Positions 22,247 to 30,391 of a stretch of DNA of 53,374 nucleotides are shown piece after piece. Position 1 is the first letter of the stretch; the number at the start of each line of letters is the position of its first letter. The position numbers and the translations under genes are program-made. The notes below the pieces were generated by a model. That model made no database searches. It saw only the letters and a program-made list of their open reading frames with translations, and was not told the DNA's origin. The stretch lies in the IMG/VR virus record IMGVR_UViG_3300044807_000061, positions 1 to 53,374 of that record; one strand, 5' to 3'. The DNA is from a virus.

Positions 22247-22422
22247 CCGCAATGCCGGCCGACCCGAACAACCCGCTCCTACGCCGCCTCGGCGATCCGC
22301 CTGGTCCGGATGAAGGCATCGGCGACGCCGAACGGGCCCGCCGGATGACCGCGGTCCTCGACCAGATCGACGAAGCCCGAGCCCGCAGAGAGCACCCGAG
22401 CAGGACCAGCAAGACCGCCTAG
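22243..22422 (+). CDS. Small hypothetical protein
   Basis: A 59-residue protein, ATGA-coupled to the Cro-like gene. It is Pro/Arg-rich with one helix (AERARRMTAVLDQIDEARARREH). It ends just before an inverted repeat at 22432-22469. Function unknown. Confidence 0.6.
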   Translation: MTAMPADPNNPLLRRLGDPPGPDEGIGDAERARRMTAVLDQIDEARARREHPSRTSKTA

Positions 22423-22431
22423 CAGCACAGA

Positions 22432-22469
22432 CGGCTAGGGCCACGCACCGCCGGCCCACGGACTAGCCG
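22432..22469 (+). repeat. Inverted repeat in early operon
   Basis: CGGCTAG (22432-22438) pairs with CTAGCCG (22463-22469), with an inner GGCC...GGCC stem. It fills the 70-base gap before the 22493 gene. It could be an early terminator or attenuator just after the Cro-like unit. Confidence 0.6.
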
Positions 22470-22492
22470 CCGTCACCCGAGAGGAACCACCC

Positions 22493-23032
22493 GTGCAGAC
22501 CATCACCCCGCCGGTCGCGCCCGTCGCCGACCTCCTCGACCTCCGCGCCCGACGCGCCGCGGCCAGGATGAGGCACCCATCGACGCTGGCGCGCCCGGCT
22601 GTCCTGACTCCGCAGATGCGCGCGTCGCTGATCGTCACCGTCGCCCGCACCTGGGACGCCCTCACCGACCTGTTCACCGGGCCGAAGGGAGCCGAGCAGG
22701 CCGAGCAGTGCGTCCTCGGACTCGCGGAAGCCCTCGTCCACCCCGAAGCCCGCGCCAGCCTCGGCGCCTTCGGGATGCCCGAGCTGCGTCGCCTCGTCGA
22801 CCACCTCGACGCCGTCGAGCGCGGCGACATCAGCCACAAGGATCTCGAGGACTGCGGCTCCTACGACGAGGCCCTCGCCGACGCGCAGGCCAACGTCGAC
22901 TTCGCGGTGTGGCCGCTCCTGACCGGCCGGCCGACCCGGGAGGCGTGCCGCGGCTGCCGCAACCGGCTGCCCGTGCACCAGTGGCGCACGCAGGTCGACT
23001 GCGACGACCACCGCGAAGGGCGAGTCCAGTGA
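22493..23032 (+). CDS. Hypothetical protein with C-terminal Cys/His motif
   Basis: A 179-residue protein from GTG 22493 with GAGAGGA upstream. Mostly helical. The C-terminus has ACRGCRNRLPVHQW ... VDCDDHR, a likely zinc-binding set. It starts the main early operon of overlapping genes. Role unknown. Confidence 0.65.
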   Translation: MQTITPPVAPVADLLDLRARRAAARMRHPSTLARPAVLTPQMRASLIVTVARTWDALTDLFTGPKGAEQAEQCVLGLAEALVHPEARASLGAFGMPELRRLVDHLDAVERGDISHKDLEDCGSYDEALADAQANVDFAVWPLLTGRPTREACRGCRNRLPVHQWRTQVDCDDHREGRVQ

Positions 23033-23361
23033 ACCTCGTTCCCGACGCTGAGGTCGCGTCCGTCCTCGTCTGCCTGGCGCCGCTCGACAGCCGCCTCGAC
23101 CGGTACCGGCAGCGGCTCCTCACCCGCCGCGAGTTCGACGTCGAGGAGTGCCTCGACAACGGCTGGTCCTCCGGTGAGCGCCGACTGATCCAGCTCGCCG
23201 GCGTCCTGTGGAAGGGCGGCGGGCAGGTCGACCTCGGCTACATCGTCACGATGCTCGACGGTCCGTTCTTCCAGGCCGCCATGGACGCCATCGCGGTCCG
23301 CCGCCAGGAGGACATCCGCACCGACGGTGCCTCCGCCTTCGACCTCGCGGCGGCGTCATGA
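23029..23361 (+). CDS. Hypothetical helical protein
   Basis: A 110-residue protein with a GTGA overlap at its start and an ATGA overlap with the SbcC-like gene at its end. It contains APLDSRLDRYRQRLLTRREFDVEECLDNGWSSGERRLI and LGYIVTMLDGPFFQAAMDAIAVRR. The tight link with the ATPase gene suggests a shared role in DNA processing. Confidence 0.65.
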   Translation: MNLVPDAEVASVLVCLAPLDSRLDRYRQRLLTRREFDVEECLDNGWSSGERRLIQLAGVLWKGGGQVDLGYIVTMLDGPFFQAAMDAIAVRRQEDIRTDGASAFDLAAAS

Positions 23362-24602
23362 AGATCATCAGCCTGACCGCGGAGAACGTGAAGCGGCTGA
23401 AGGCCGTCCACATCGAGCCCGACCCCAGCGGCAACCTGGTCATCGTCAGCGGCGCCAACGCTCAGGGCAAGACCAGCGTGCTCGACAGCATCTGGCTCGC
23501 CCTCGGTGGCGCCCCGGCTGGGAAGGCGACCCCGCAGCCGATCCGTGACGGCGAGACGTACGCCAGCGTCACCCTCGACCTCGGCGACCTCGTCGTGACC
23601 CGCTCGTGGAGCGGCGACAAGCCAACGACGCTGAAGGTCGCGAGCAAGGACGGCGCGAAGTACAGCAGCCCCCAGACGATGCTCGACTCCCTCGTCGGGC
23701 GGCTGTCGTTCGACCCGCTGGAGTTCGCGCAGCAGGACCAGAAGAGCCAGCGCGCGACGCTCCTGTCGCTGGTGGACCTGCCCTTCGACCCGGACGAGCT
23801 CGACGCGAAGCGCCGCGGGATCTTCGACCGGCGTACCGACGTTGGTCGCCGTGCGAAGTCGCTGACCGGCCAGTTGGACGGGATGCCGCCGTACGACGAC
23901 ACCCTGCCGGCGGAGGAAGAGAGCCTTTCGGCGCTGCTCGACGAGGCACGGGTGGCGCGGGATCAGGTCGCCCTGTTCGACCGCATCGTCGCTGAGCAGG
24001 AGTCCGCCCAGCAAGCGTTCCTCGCCGCGCAGGACGCGATGGAGCGAGCGAAGCAGCGGATGAACGCTGCCGAGGACGCCTACAGCGAGTTCGACGCTTC
24101 GGCGCTGGTCGATCCGACGGCGATCGAAGCCCGGATCCAGGGCCTTGAGCAGACGAACCGAGAGATCCGCGCGCAGCAGCAGCGGCGGCTTGTCAAGGCC
24201 GAGCACGACGAGGCAGTCGCGCTGGCCAAGGGCCTCACAGAGCAGATCCAGGATCTGGACGCGCAGCGCACCGCTGCCCTCGCTGAGGCCACGATGCCGC
24301 TGCCCGGTCTGTCGTTCGACGACGACGGCGTCACCTACCAGGACGTCCCGCTCAAGCAGGCCTCAGCCGCCGAGCAGCTCCGCGTCAGCATCGCGATGGC
24401 CATGGCGCTGAACCCGAAGGTCCGGGTCATCCGCATCACCGACGGGTCGCTGCTCGACAGCCACAACCTCGCCCTCATCGAGGCGATGGCCGTCGAGCAC
24501 GACTTCCAGGTGTGGGTCGAGCGGGTCGACGAGAGCGGCCAGGTCGGCATCGTCATCGAGGACGGGCAGGTCGTCGAGCAGACGACTGCGGTGTCGGCAT
24601 GA
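23358..24602 (+). CDS. SbcC/RecF-like ATPase of recombination
   Basis: A 414-residue ABC-type SMC-like ATPase. The N-terminal start (ITAENVKRLK-type) leads to Walker A SGANAQGKTS at residues 31-40. A middle coiled-coil region (about 200-310) follows. The C-terminal half carries the signature-like LKQASAAEQLRVSIAMAMAL and a Walker B-like strand (VRVIRITDGSLLD). Phage relatives act with exonucleases in recombination and end processing. The PD-(D/E)XK nuclease at 25777 is the likely partner. Confidence 0.85.
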   Translation: MKIISLTAENVKRLKAVHIEPDPSGNLVIVSGANAQGKTSVLDSIWLALGGAPAGKATPQPIRDGETYASVTLDLGDLVVTRSWSGDKPTTLKVASKDGAKYSSPQTMLDSLVGRLSFDPLEFAQQDQKSQRATLLSLVDLPFDPDELDAKRRGIFDRRTDVGRRAKSLTGQLDGMPPYDDTLPAEEESLSALLDEARVARDQVALFDRIVAEQESAQQAFLAAQDAMERAKQRMNAAEDAYSEFDASALVDPTAIEARIQGLEQTNREIRAQQQRRLVKAEHDEAVALAKGLTEQIQDLDAQRTAALAEATMPLPGLSFDDDGVTYQDVPLKQASAAEQLRVSIAMAMALNPKVRVIRITDGSLLDSHNLALIEAMAVEHDFQVWVERVDESGQVGIVIEDGQVVEQTTAVSA

Positions 24603-24766
24603 AGACGGGGACGTGCGCGCGGGAGTACCAGCGGTGCGATCTGCCTGCCGGCGGGTTCCGCGGCACGTTCCCGGCTCTGTGCAGCAAGCACGCCCGGGCC
24701 CGTGTCGTCGGGATCGACCTGCTGCGGCGTGCACGGCGTAAGTCGCTGCTCGGCGGTGGCCGATGA
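24599..24766 (+). CDS. Small Cys-containing protein
   Basis: A 55-residue basic protein coupled by ATGA at both ends. Three Cys (GTCAREYQRC, ALCSKHARAR) form a possible zinc knuckle of the type seen in small phage DNA-binding proteins. Function unknown. Confidence 0.6.
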   Translation: MKTGTCAREYQRCDLPAGGFRGTFPALCSKHARARVVGIDLLRRARRKSLLGGGR

Positions 24767-24936
24767 TCGTCATCCCGCTGCCCGACCCGCCCGTCGTGAT
24801 CACCACTGAGCTCGCCCCGGAGCCGTTCGAGGGCACCGACGTCAACCCGCGCTGCCTCTGCGGCCACGACGAGCACCCCGACGGCACGTGCCCCAGGCGC
24901 TGCTGCGGCTGCCGCGAGAACCGGACCGCCTCATGA
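24763..24936 (+). CDS. Small Cys-rich protein
   Basis: A 57-residue protein with ATGA overlaps at both ends. The C-terminal half holds CLCGHDEHPDGTCPRRCCGC, a dense Cys/His cluster likely to bind zinc. Too short to assign; coding is supported by coupling and GC-ended codons. Confidence 0.6.
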   Translation: MIVIPLPDPPVVITTELAPEPFEGTDVNPRCLCGHDEHPDGTCPRRCCGCRENRTAS

Positions 24937-25100
24937 GACGCGCCCTGGTCGGCGTCGGCGCCTCGCTCGTCTGCATCGCCTTCACGGGCGCGCTGCTTCT
25001 GGCCTCGCACCACGGCGAGCAGCGCCGCTGCGCCTGGCTCGTCGCCCACCACTCACCCGCAACAGCCACCTACGACTGCACCACGACAGGAGCACCATGA
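24933..25100 (+). CDS. Tiny membrane protein
   Basis: A 55-residue protein with one N-terminal membrane span (LVGVGASLVCIAFTGALLLASHH) and two Cys in the outer part. It overlaps both neighbours. Function unknown. Confidence 0.6.
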   Translation: MRRALVGVGASLVCIAFTGALLLASHHGEQRRCAWLVAHHSPATATYDCTTTGAP

Positions 25101-25780
25101 CCATCGCACTGAAGCCGACCCTGCCGGACGGCACGATCCGCTCACAGGACGCCGACCGCGACTTCCAGGACTGGGTCATGGGTCGGCCACTCACCCGACG
25201 GCTGTTGCTCGTCGAGGTCGAGGCCGGCGGGATCAAGGGCGACACGCAGGAGAAGGGCCGGATCACCGGCACCCGCTACAACGTCATCCACGCGGCCGAG
25301 ATCCGTGACCTCCACGAGATCGACCTCAGCCGCCACCGGATCGCTCAGATCCGCGGCGAGGGCGGCTTCTACGCCAAGCAGCCCGCCCTGTTCGACGTGA
25401 CCGACGCGGAGAAGCGCGACGCGATCCTCGACCTCATCAAGGACCACGCGTCCGGGCTCGACCTCCCGATGTCCGATGTCGACAGGCAGTGGGTCGACTA
25501 CTTCGGTGGCGTCGAGAACGCGGCGTCCGAGACGGTCCAGGCGAGTCGCTCGCTCACGCAGCTGCAGGAGTTCGCCTACGTCTTCGGGGCGCTGGAGGAC
25601 AAGAAGGCCGGCAGCGCCGACGAGGAGCCCGTCGACCTCGAGCCTGACAACGAGGACGGCGAGGACGGCGACGAGAGCCAGGACGACGCCAACACGGTCC
25701 CGCAGCAGACGCCCGCCGCGGCCGCCGAGAGCGACTCCGCTGTCGGAGGCGTCCCCTTCACAGAAGTCACAGAGCAGTGA
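25097..25780 (+). CDS. Hypothetical protein with acidic tail, next to nuclease
   Basis: A 227-residue protein. The N-terminal 150 residues look like an alpha/beta domain (TRRLLLVEVEAGGIKGDTQEKGRITGTRYNVIHAAEIRDL ... IAQIRGEGGFYAKQPALFDVTD). The last 60 residues are strongly acidic (DEEPVDLEPDNEDGEDGDE). An acidic tail recalls single-strand DNA-binding proteins, but the core is not recognised. It overlaps the nuclease gene and is probably part of the same recombination set. Confidence 0.65.
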   Translation: MTIALKPTLPDGTIRSQDADRDFQDWVMGRPLTRRLLLVEVEAGGIKGDTQEKGRITGTRYNVIHAAEIRDLHEIDLSRHRIAQIRGEGGFYAKQPALFDVTDAEKRDAILDLIKDHASGLDLPMSDVDRQWVDYFGGVENAASETVQASRSLTQLQEFAYVFGALEDKKAGSADEEPVDLEPDNEDGEDGDESQDDANTVPQQTPAAAAESDSAVGGVPFTEVTEQ

Positions 25781-26844
25781 CCACCGTCGAAGACACACCC
25801 CGCGCCGCGCCACCGCCGCTCAGCACCCTGCCCAAGCTCCTGTCGACCCGCGGCGCCTACGACCCCCAGAACGACGACAACGACGGCCGCTGGTACACCG
25901 ACCCCGACACCGACCAGCTCCTCGCCTCCGTCACCACAGTCCTCGGAGCCACAAGCAGCAAGCCGTGGCTCGCGAACTGGGCCGCGAAGCTCGCCGCCGA
26001 GTTCGCCGTCGAGCAGCACGCGCTCGTCACCGACACGATCGCCGCCGCCGGCCCCGCCGCCGCGATCGACCTCATCAAAGGCGCATCGAAGCGCAAGCGG
26101 GAAGAGGCCAGAGACCGCGGCACCTGGGTCCACGACGTCGTCGAGTGCCTCGCCCTCGACACGACCATGCCGGACTTCCCCGACGACGTCGCGCCCTACG
26201 CCGACGCGTTCATCGACTGGTTCTGCGAGTGGGAACCGACCTTCGTCGCGTCCGAGTGCACCGTCGCCGACCCCGCCCGCGGCTGGGCCGGGACCCTCGA
26301 CCTGCTCCTGCACTTCCCCCGCTGGCCGCACCTCGGCCGGTGGCTCATCGACGCCAAGAGCGGCGCGAACCTCGACCACACCATGCCCATCCAGCTGGGC
26401 ACCTATCAGCGGGCGCGGGAACTGTGGCTCCCGTTCGGGCGGAAGGTCCCGATGCCGCAGACCGACAGGTGCGGCGTCCTCCACATCCGCCCTGAGGGCG
26501 TCAAGCTCATCGACGTCACCGAGTACGCGACCGACGTCGCGTACGAGCAGTTCCTCAAGATGCGGTCGGTCCTCGACTTCCGCGAGAGCCTTCCCAAGCA
26601 CATCGGCCGGGTCCTGTACCCGCCGCTGCCCGATGGCAGCCAGCCCCCGCCGATGCTCGAAGACCTCCCCGGCGCCCAGTGCGTCGCGATCCTCAAGGCC
26701 GCCGGGATCATCCGCCTCGACGACCTCGCCGCCTGCACCCGCGCCCGTCTCCTCGCCCTCAAGGGCATCGGCGACAAGAAGGCCGACGCGCTCGAGGAGT
26801 TCCTCGCGCAGCACGGCCGCAGCCTCAGGTCGGTGGCGGCATGA
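25777..26844 (+). CDS. PD-(D/E)XK nuclease (RecB/Cas4-like) with HhH domain
   Basis: A 355-residue protein with a GTG start overlapping the previous stop. Nuclease signatures: His119 in GTWVHDVVE, Asp175 in GTLDLLLHF, Asp192-x-Lys194 in LIDAKSG, and a Gln/Tyr motif (PIQLGTYQRA). Residues about 300-345 form helix-hairpin-helix repeats (AGIIRLDDLAACTRARLLALKGIGDKKADAL), a non-specific DNA-binding unit. It is likely the exonuclease that makes recombination ends with the SbcC-like ATPase. Confidence 0.88.
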   Translation: MTTVEDTPRAAPPPLSTLPKLLSTRGAYDPQNDDNDGRWYTDPDTDQLLASVTTVLGATSSKPWLANWAAKLAAEFAVEQHALVTDTIAAAGPAAAIDLIKGASKRKREEARDRGTWVHDVVECLALDTTMPDFPDDVAPYADAFIDWFCEWEPTFVASECTVADPARGWAGTLDLLLHFPRWPHLGRWLIDAKSGANLDHTMPIQLGTYQRARELWLPFGRKVPMPQTDRCGVLHIRPEGVKLIDVTEYATDVAYEQFLKMRSVLDFRESLPKHIGRVLYPPLPDGSQPPPMLEDLPGAQCVAILKAAGIIRLDDLAACTRARLLALKGIGDKKADALEEFLAQHGRSLRSVAA

Positions 26845-27851
26845 CACTCCTCGATCGGCAGCGGCAGGGCGTCCGGCTCGGTGCCATCCGCATCGGGATC
26901 AAGGTCGTCAAGGACGGCAAGACCCGCCCGCAGAAGCTCAACACCTTCCGCCTCACGTCACCGGACCGGGTGAAGGTCGAGGCCGCCGCGCAGGTCTACG
27001 GCGGCGAAGTCCAGGCGTGGAAGCCGAACGACAACGCCGGGCAGCAGTGGGAAGTCGTCACGACCGTCGACCGGATGGACGTCCGGATCCCGCCCGGTGA
27101 CCCGGTCGCGCAGGACTACGAGCTGTGGACCACGACCCGGCAGCGGCTCTGCGACGGCGTGACCGAACGCATGAAGGGCCGCGCGTGCCAGTGCCCCCGC
27201 GACCTGATGGAGCGGAAGGAAGCCGCGAAGAGCGGCGACGCCTGCAAGCCGATCACGCGCCTGAACCTGATCCTCGCGGACCTCCCCGGCCTCGGGGTGT
27301 GGCAGCTGTCGTCGACCGGCGACGCCGCCGCGGACGAGCTCGCCAGCACCGCCGAGTTCCTGCAGCGCGCCGGGGCGGGTGGCGTGATGCTCCCGGCCGT
27401 CCTGCGGCTCGAGCAGCGCGAGTCCCGCGGCTCCGGTGAGCTCCGCCGCTTCGCCGTCCCTGTCCTGGACGTGGCAGCGTCGATGCTGCAGCTGGAGACC
27501 GGCCAGTTCACGCCCGCCGGCCTGATCGGCAACGGCGGACCGAACCCTGGGCAGCGGGCTCTGCCGGCCGGGTCGGCACCGGATCCCACTGTTCCGAAGC
27601 AGATCGACGCTCAGGCGGCTCCTGTGGAGGAGCGGACGGTCGCTCCGCTGCCGCTCCCCGATGACCTGACGCCGCAGAAGCTCGCCAACCTGGCCAGGAC
27701 CGCGACGCACAAGGATCAGGTCCGTGACTTGAAGCTCCACGCCCGCACCGTCGGGTGGCTGGAGGAGTTCGTCGACGACGCGCAGGGCGTGAGCGAGCCC
27801 CTCGACAACGCGCTGTTCACCGAGTTCGAGCGGCTCGGCGGTACGGCCTGA
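26841..27851 (+). CDS. Recombination directionality factor, phiC31 Gp3-like
   Basis: A 336-residue protein. It matches the Gp3-like pattern in order: IRIGIKVVKDGKTRPQKLNTF, RLTSPDRVKVEAAAQVYGG, then a Cys set (LCDGVTERMKGRACQCP, DACKPITRLN), ADLPGLGVWQL, PAVLRLEQRES and RRFAVPVLDV. In phiC31, Gp3 binds the serine integrase and turns it toward excision. The presence of a large serine integrase 7 kb away supports the same role here. The C-terminal 100 residues are a variable extension. It sits in the lytic early operon, as expected for excision control. Confidence 0.85.
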   Translation: MTLLDRQRQGVRLGAIRIGIKVVKDGKTRPQKLNTFRLTSPDRVKVEAAAQVYGGEVQAWKPNDNAGQQWEVVTTVDRMDVRIPPGDPVAQDYELWTTTRQRLCDGVTERMKGRACQCPRDLMERKEAAKSGDACKPITRLNLILADLPGLGVWQLSSTGDAAADELASTAEFLQRAGAGGVMLPAVLRLEQRESRGSGELRRFAVPVLDVAASMLQLETGQFTPAGLIGNGGPNPGQRALPAGSAPDPTVPKQIDAQAAPVEERTVAPLPLPDDLTPQKLANLARTATHKDQVRDLKLHARTVGWLEEFVDDAQGVSEPLDNALFTEFERLGGTA

Positions 27852-28120
27852 TGCAGACGGTCGACCACTCCCCCCTGCGCAAGAACGCCCTCGCCACGTA
27901 CCGCGCCGGACGGCTGCAGCTCATCGAGGTCGTGAGCGGCTGGGACCTGATCCCGGTCAAGGTGACGGCCCGGGTCGAGAGCAGCCGCGACGGCGGCGGG
28001 ACGTACGCGGTCGACCTGATCGACGGCGTGTGGCGCTGCACGTGCCGGGTCGGGCAGCGCGGTGAGCCGTGCGCGCACGTCCACTCGGTGCAGCTGTGCA
28101 CGACTGGAGTGCCGGCGTGA
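27851..28120 (+). CDS. SWIM-type zinc finger protein
   Basis: An 89-residue protein whose ATG overlaps the previous stop. After a beta region, WRCTCRVGQRGEPCAHVHSV gives the CxC...CxH pattern of SWIM zinc fingers, which bind DNA or proteins. It lies between the directionality factor and the RuvC-like gene. Function inferred only as nucleic acid binding. Confidence 0.75.
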   Translation: MQTVDHSPLRKNALATYRAGRLQLIEVVSGWDLIPVKVTARVESSRDGGGTYAVDLIDGVWRCTCRVGQRGEPCAHVHSVQLCTTGVPA

Positions 28121-28722
28121 CCGCTCTCACGCTTCCGGGTGTCATCGACCCTCGCCCGGAGGACCGGGCCGCTGAGGTGGGAAGTGGGGAACTTCCCGCC
28201 CCAGCGGCCCGGGTCATCGGAGTCGACCTGTCCTTGACAGGTACCGGGATGGCCGACGGCGAGAACACCTGGCTCGTCACCAGCAAGGGCACCGACAAGG
28301 ACAGCCTCGCGCAACGCTGGATGCGACTGGGCCGGCTCGCCCGCGACATCTGCGGCCGCATCCCCACCGACGTGACGCTCGTCCTCATCGAGGGCCCGTC
28401 GTTCGGCAGCCGCGACGGGCACGCGCACGACCGCAGCGGCCTGTGGTGGCTCGTCGTGAGCGCCCTCCACAAGGCTGGCATCCCTGTGGCTGAGGTCGCG
28501 CCGTCGTCCCTGAAGCTCTACGCCACCGGCAAGGGCAACGCGAAGAAGGAACTCGTCGTCGACGCGACAGCCCGCCGCTATCCCGACGTCGTCACGGGGG
28601 CCGACTCGAATCGCTGTGACGCGCACTGGCTTGCCGCCATGGGACTAGCGCACCTGACAGGCCGGCACGTCGTCCCGACAGCGCACCAGCAGGCCATGGT
28701 CAAGGTCCGGTGGCCAGCATGA
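28117..28722 (+). CDS. RuvC-like Holliday junction resolvase
   Basis: A 201-residue protein from a GTG overlapping the previous stop. RuvC-type RNase H fold signs: VIGVDLSLTGTGMA with Asp37, LVLIEGPSFG with Glu92, and late acidic residues in GADSNRCDAHW (Asp163, Asp168). It would resolve branched DNA before packaging. It is coupled to the next gene by ATGA. Confidence 0.85.
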   Translation: MTALTLPGVIDPRPEDRAAEVGSGELPAPAARVIGVDLSLTGTGMADGENTWLVTSKGTDKDSLAQRWMRLGRLARDICGRIPTDVTLVLIEGPSFGSRDGHAHDRSGLWWLVVSALHKAGIPVAEVAPSSLKLYATGKGNAKKELVVDATARRYPDVVTGADSNRCDAHWLAAMGLAHLTGRHVVPTAHQQAMVKVRWPA

Positions 28723-29232
28723 GGGCGCACTACCGCTCCCAGGTCGCGACGGTCGTTGCCGCCGCCGCGCTGTTCGTCTCCTTCTGCGCACTCATGGCCA
28801 CCGGCCAGAACAAGGACCGCATCGCGCAGCTCGAGCAGCGGCGCTCCCCCCACAAGCTCGACGTCACCCGTCCAGACCCCGCGAGTGACGTCGACCCCCG
28901 CGAGCCGGTCCCGGCGCAGCCTGGCAGGTCACAGGCACCCCGAGGGCGGCTCTGCGCCCAACGGAACCGGGACCGGCTCGCGGCTCTCCATCACGGCTTA
29001 CTGCTGGACCGGGAACCGCACCGCAAGTGGCCTCTGGCCGCAGGTCGGGATGGCCGCCGGCAACCGCTGGCCGGTCGGGACGGTCCTGCACGTGGAGGAC
29101 GTCGGGACCGTCGTCATCCGGGACCACATCGGATCAGGCAGCGACCTCGACATCTACCTCGGCCGCGACGGCTGCGAACAACGCGCCCGCCAGTTCGGAC
29201 GGCGCCAACTACGCGTGGAGGTCACCGGATGA
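28719..29232 (+). pseudogene. Membrane-anchored 3D-domain protein interrupted by a frame break
   Basis: The start (ATG 28719, ATGA overlap with RuvC) reads a signal/membrane segment (VATVVAAAALFVSFCALMATG) and a short coiled linker. The end (TGA 29230-29232, overlapping the next ATG) is in a frame one base further on. That frame reads a 3D (Asp-box) beta barrel: LSITAYCWTGNRTASG, VGMAAGNRWPVGT and RDHIGSGSDLDIYLG. The distance is 514 bases, not divisible by three, and neither frame has its own missing half. A single-base error, or a +1 shift, near 28846-28960 would rejoin them into about 170 residues. A GTG at 28885 could start the 3D part alone. Confidence 0.7.
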
Positions 29233-30041
29233 GCGTCCAGCACGGCACCGTCGCCGGCTACAAGGGCTGCAACGGCGGAGGGCGCAACGCCTGCCAAGAC
29301 TGCCGAGACGCCAACAGCATCCGGGCCGCCGAACGCCGCCGCCTCAAGGCCTACGGCCGCAACAGCCCGACGGACCGGGTCGACCCGACCCTCACCATCC
29401 AGGCGCTTCATCTGCTCGCCGCGATGGGGCACAACACCGTCGCGGTGCAGCAGCTCACGGGCGTCAACAACACCATCGTCGCGAGGCTGCTGCGCGACGA
29501 GGCCTCCTGGATCTACCGCGAGACGAAGGACCGGGTCTTGTGCGGCCTGTCGTACGCGCTGATCCACCCGGAGTGGAAGCGCGACACCTGGTACGTCCCC
29601 AGCAGACGGTCGTTGCAGCAGATCCACAGTCTGCAGGCGCTCGGCTGGCCGCTGAACACGCTGATGGGGATGCTCGGGTACCAGCAGGCCAAGCAGCCGG
29701 TGCCGTGGCGCCGGGACCGCATGACACGTCGCAACGCTGAGCGTGTCCAGCAGCTGTACGACGAGCTGTCCGGGACGAAGGGTCCGAGTCGCATCGCAGC
29801 TGCGAATGCCGCGCGCCTCGGCTGGCACACACCCCTGGCCTACGACGACGACGGGCGGCTAATCGCGGAGGCGATCCCGAACGATCTGAGCCGCGCGGTG
29901 GAGCGCCGGGAGGACCGGCAGGCACGGGCCGCGCAGGTCGAGGAGCTGACCGGCAAGGGATACAGCACGGCTGAGATCGCTGAGCGGCTCGGCGTCACCG
30001 ACCGGACCGTCACCCGCGCCCGAGCAAGGAGATCCGCATGA
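29229..30041 (+). CDS. HTH DNA-binding protein (paralogue of 37661 gene)
   Basis: A 270-residue protein. The N-terminal Cys set (GYKGCNGGGRNACQDCRDANS) and RRLKAYGR precede helical DNA-binding repeats (QQLTGVNNTIVARLL, LQQIHSLQALGWPLNTLMGMLGY). A C-terminal HTH closes it (TGKGYSTAEIAERLGVTDRTVTRARAR). It shares this order with the 37661-38767 product, so the two are old duplicates. The family is common in actinophages and is annotated only as HTH protein. It is a candidate regulator of middle or late genes. Confidence 0.78.
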   Translation: MSVQHGTVAGYKGCNGGGRNACQDCRDANSIRAAERRRLKAYGRNSPTDRVDPTLTIQALHLLAAMGHNTVAVQQLTGVNNTIVARLLRDEASWIYRETKDRVLCGLSYALIHPEWKRDTWYVPSRRSLQQIHSLQALGWPLNTLMGMLGYQQAKQPVPWRRDRMTRRNAERVQQLYDELSGTKGPSRIAAANAARLGWHTPLAYDDDGRLIAEAIPNDLSRAVERREDRQARAAQVEELTGKGYSTAEIAERLGVTDRTVTRARARRSA

Positions 30042-30391
30042 CTCAGGACCACGAGCAGTTGGCGCTCGACGAGATCGCCGTGCGGCCTCTCATCGCCGGG
30101 GAGGGCGCGACCATCAGCGAGCGGTTCGACTCCTTCCACCGGCAGAACCCGTGGGTGTATCAGGCGCTGGAGGAGCTGACGCGCGACGAGTTCGCCCGCG
30201 GGAACCGCCGGATCGGCATCGCGATGCTCTTCGAGGTCCTCCGCTGGCACTACGGCCGCCGCACCGAGGGTGACCAGTTCCGGCTCAACAACAACCTGCG
30301 GTCCAGGTACGCGCGTCTGCTGATGCACAACCACCCGGAGTGGGGCGAGGTCTTCACGACGCGCCACCTGCCCTCGGAGCGGGCCGCATGA
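30038..30391 (+). CDS. Conserved phage protein of unknown function
   Basis: A 117-residue helical protein with RFDSFHRQNPWVYQALEEL, RIGIAMLFEVLRW, FRLNNNLRSRYARLLMHNHPEW and VFTTRHL. This pattern recurs in phages and prophages and is not tied to a known function. Coupled by ATGA at both ends. Confidence 0.75.
   Translation: MTQDHEQLALDEIAVRPLIAGEGATISERFDSFHRQNPWVYQALEELTRDEFARGNRRIGIAMLFEVLRWHYGRRTEGDQFRLNNNLRSRYARLLMHNHPEWGEVFTTRHLPSERAA

Noticed and set aside
25576-26847. Minus-strand open frame of 423 codons
   Set aside because: It is antisense to the nuclease gene, whose catalytic residues are intact.
28710-30041. One 443-codon protein covering the anchor and the HTH gene
   Set aside because: The middle is frame-shifted noise (Arg-rich). 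The 3D domain is in another frame and the HTH gene has its own ATGA start at 29229.
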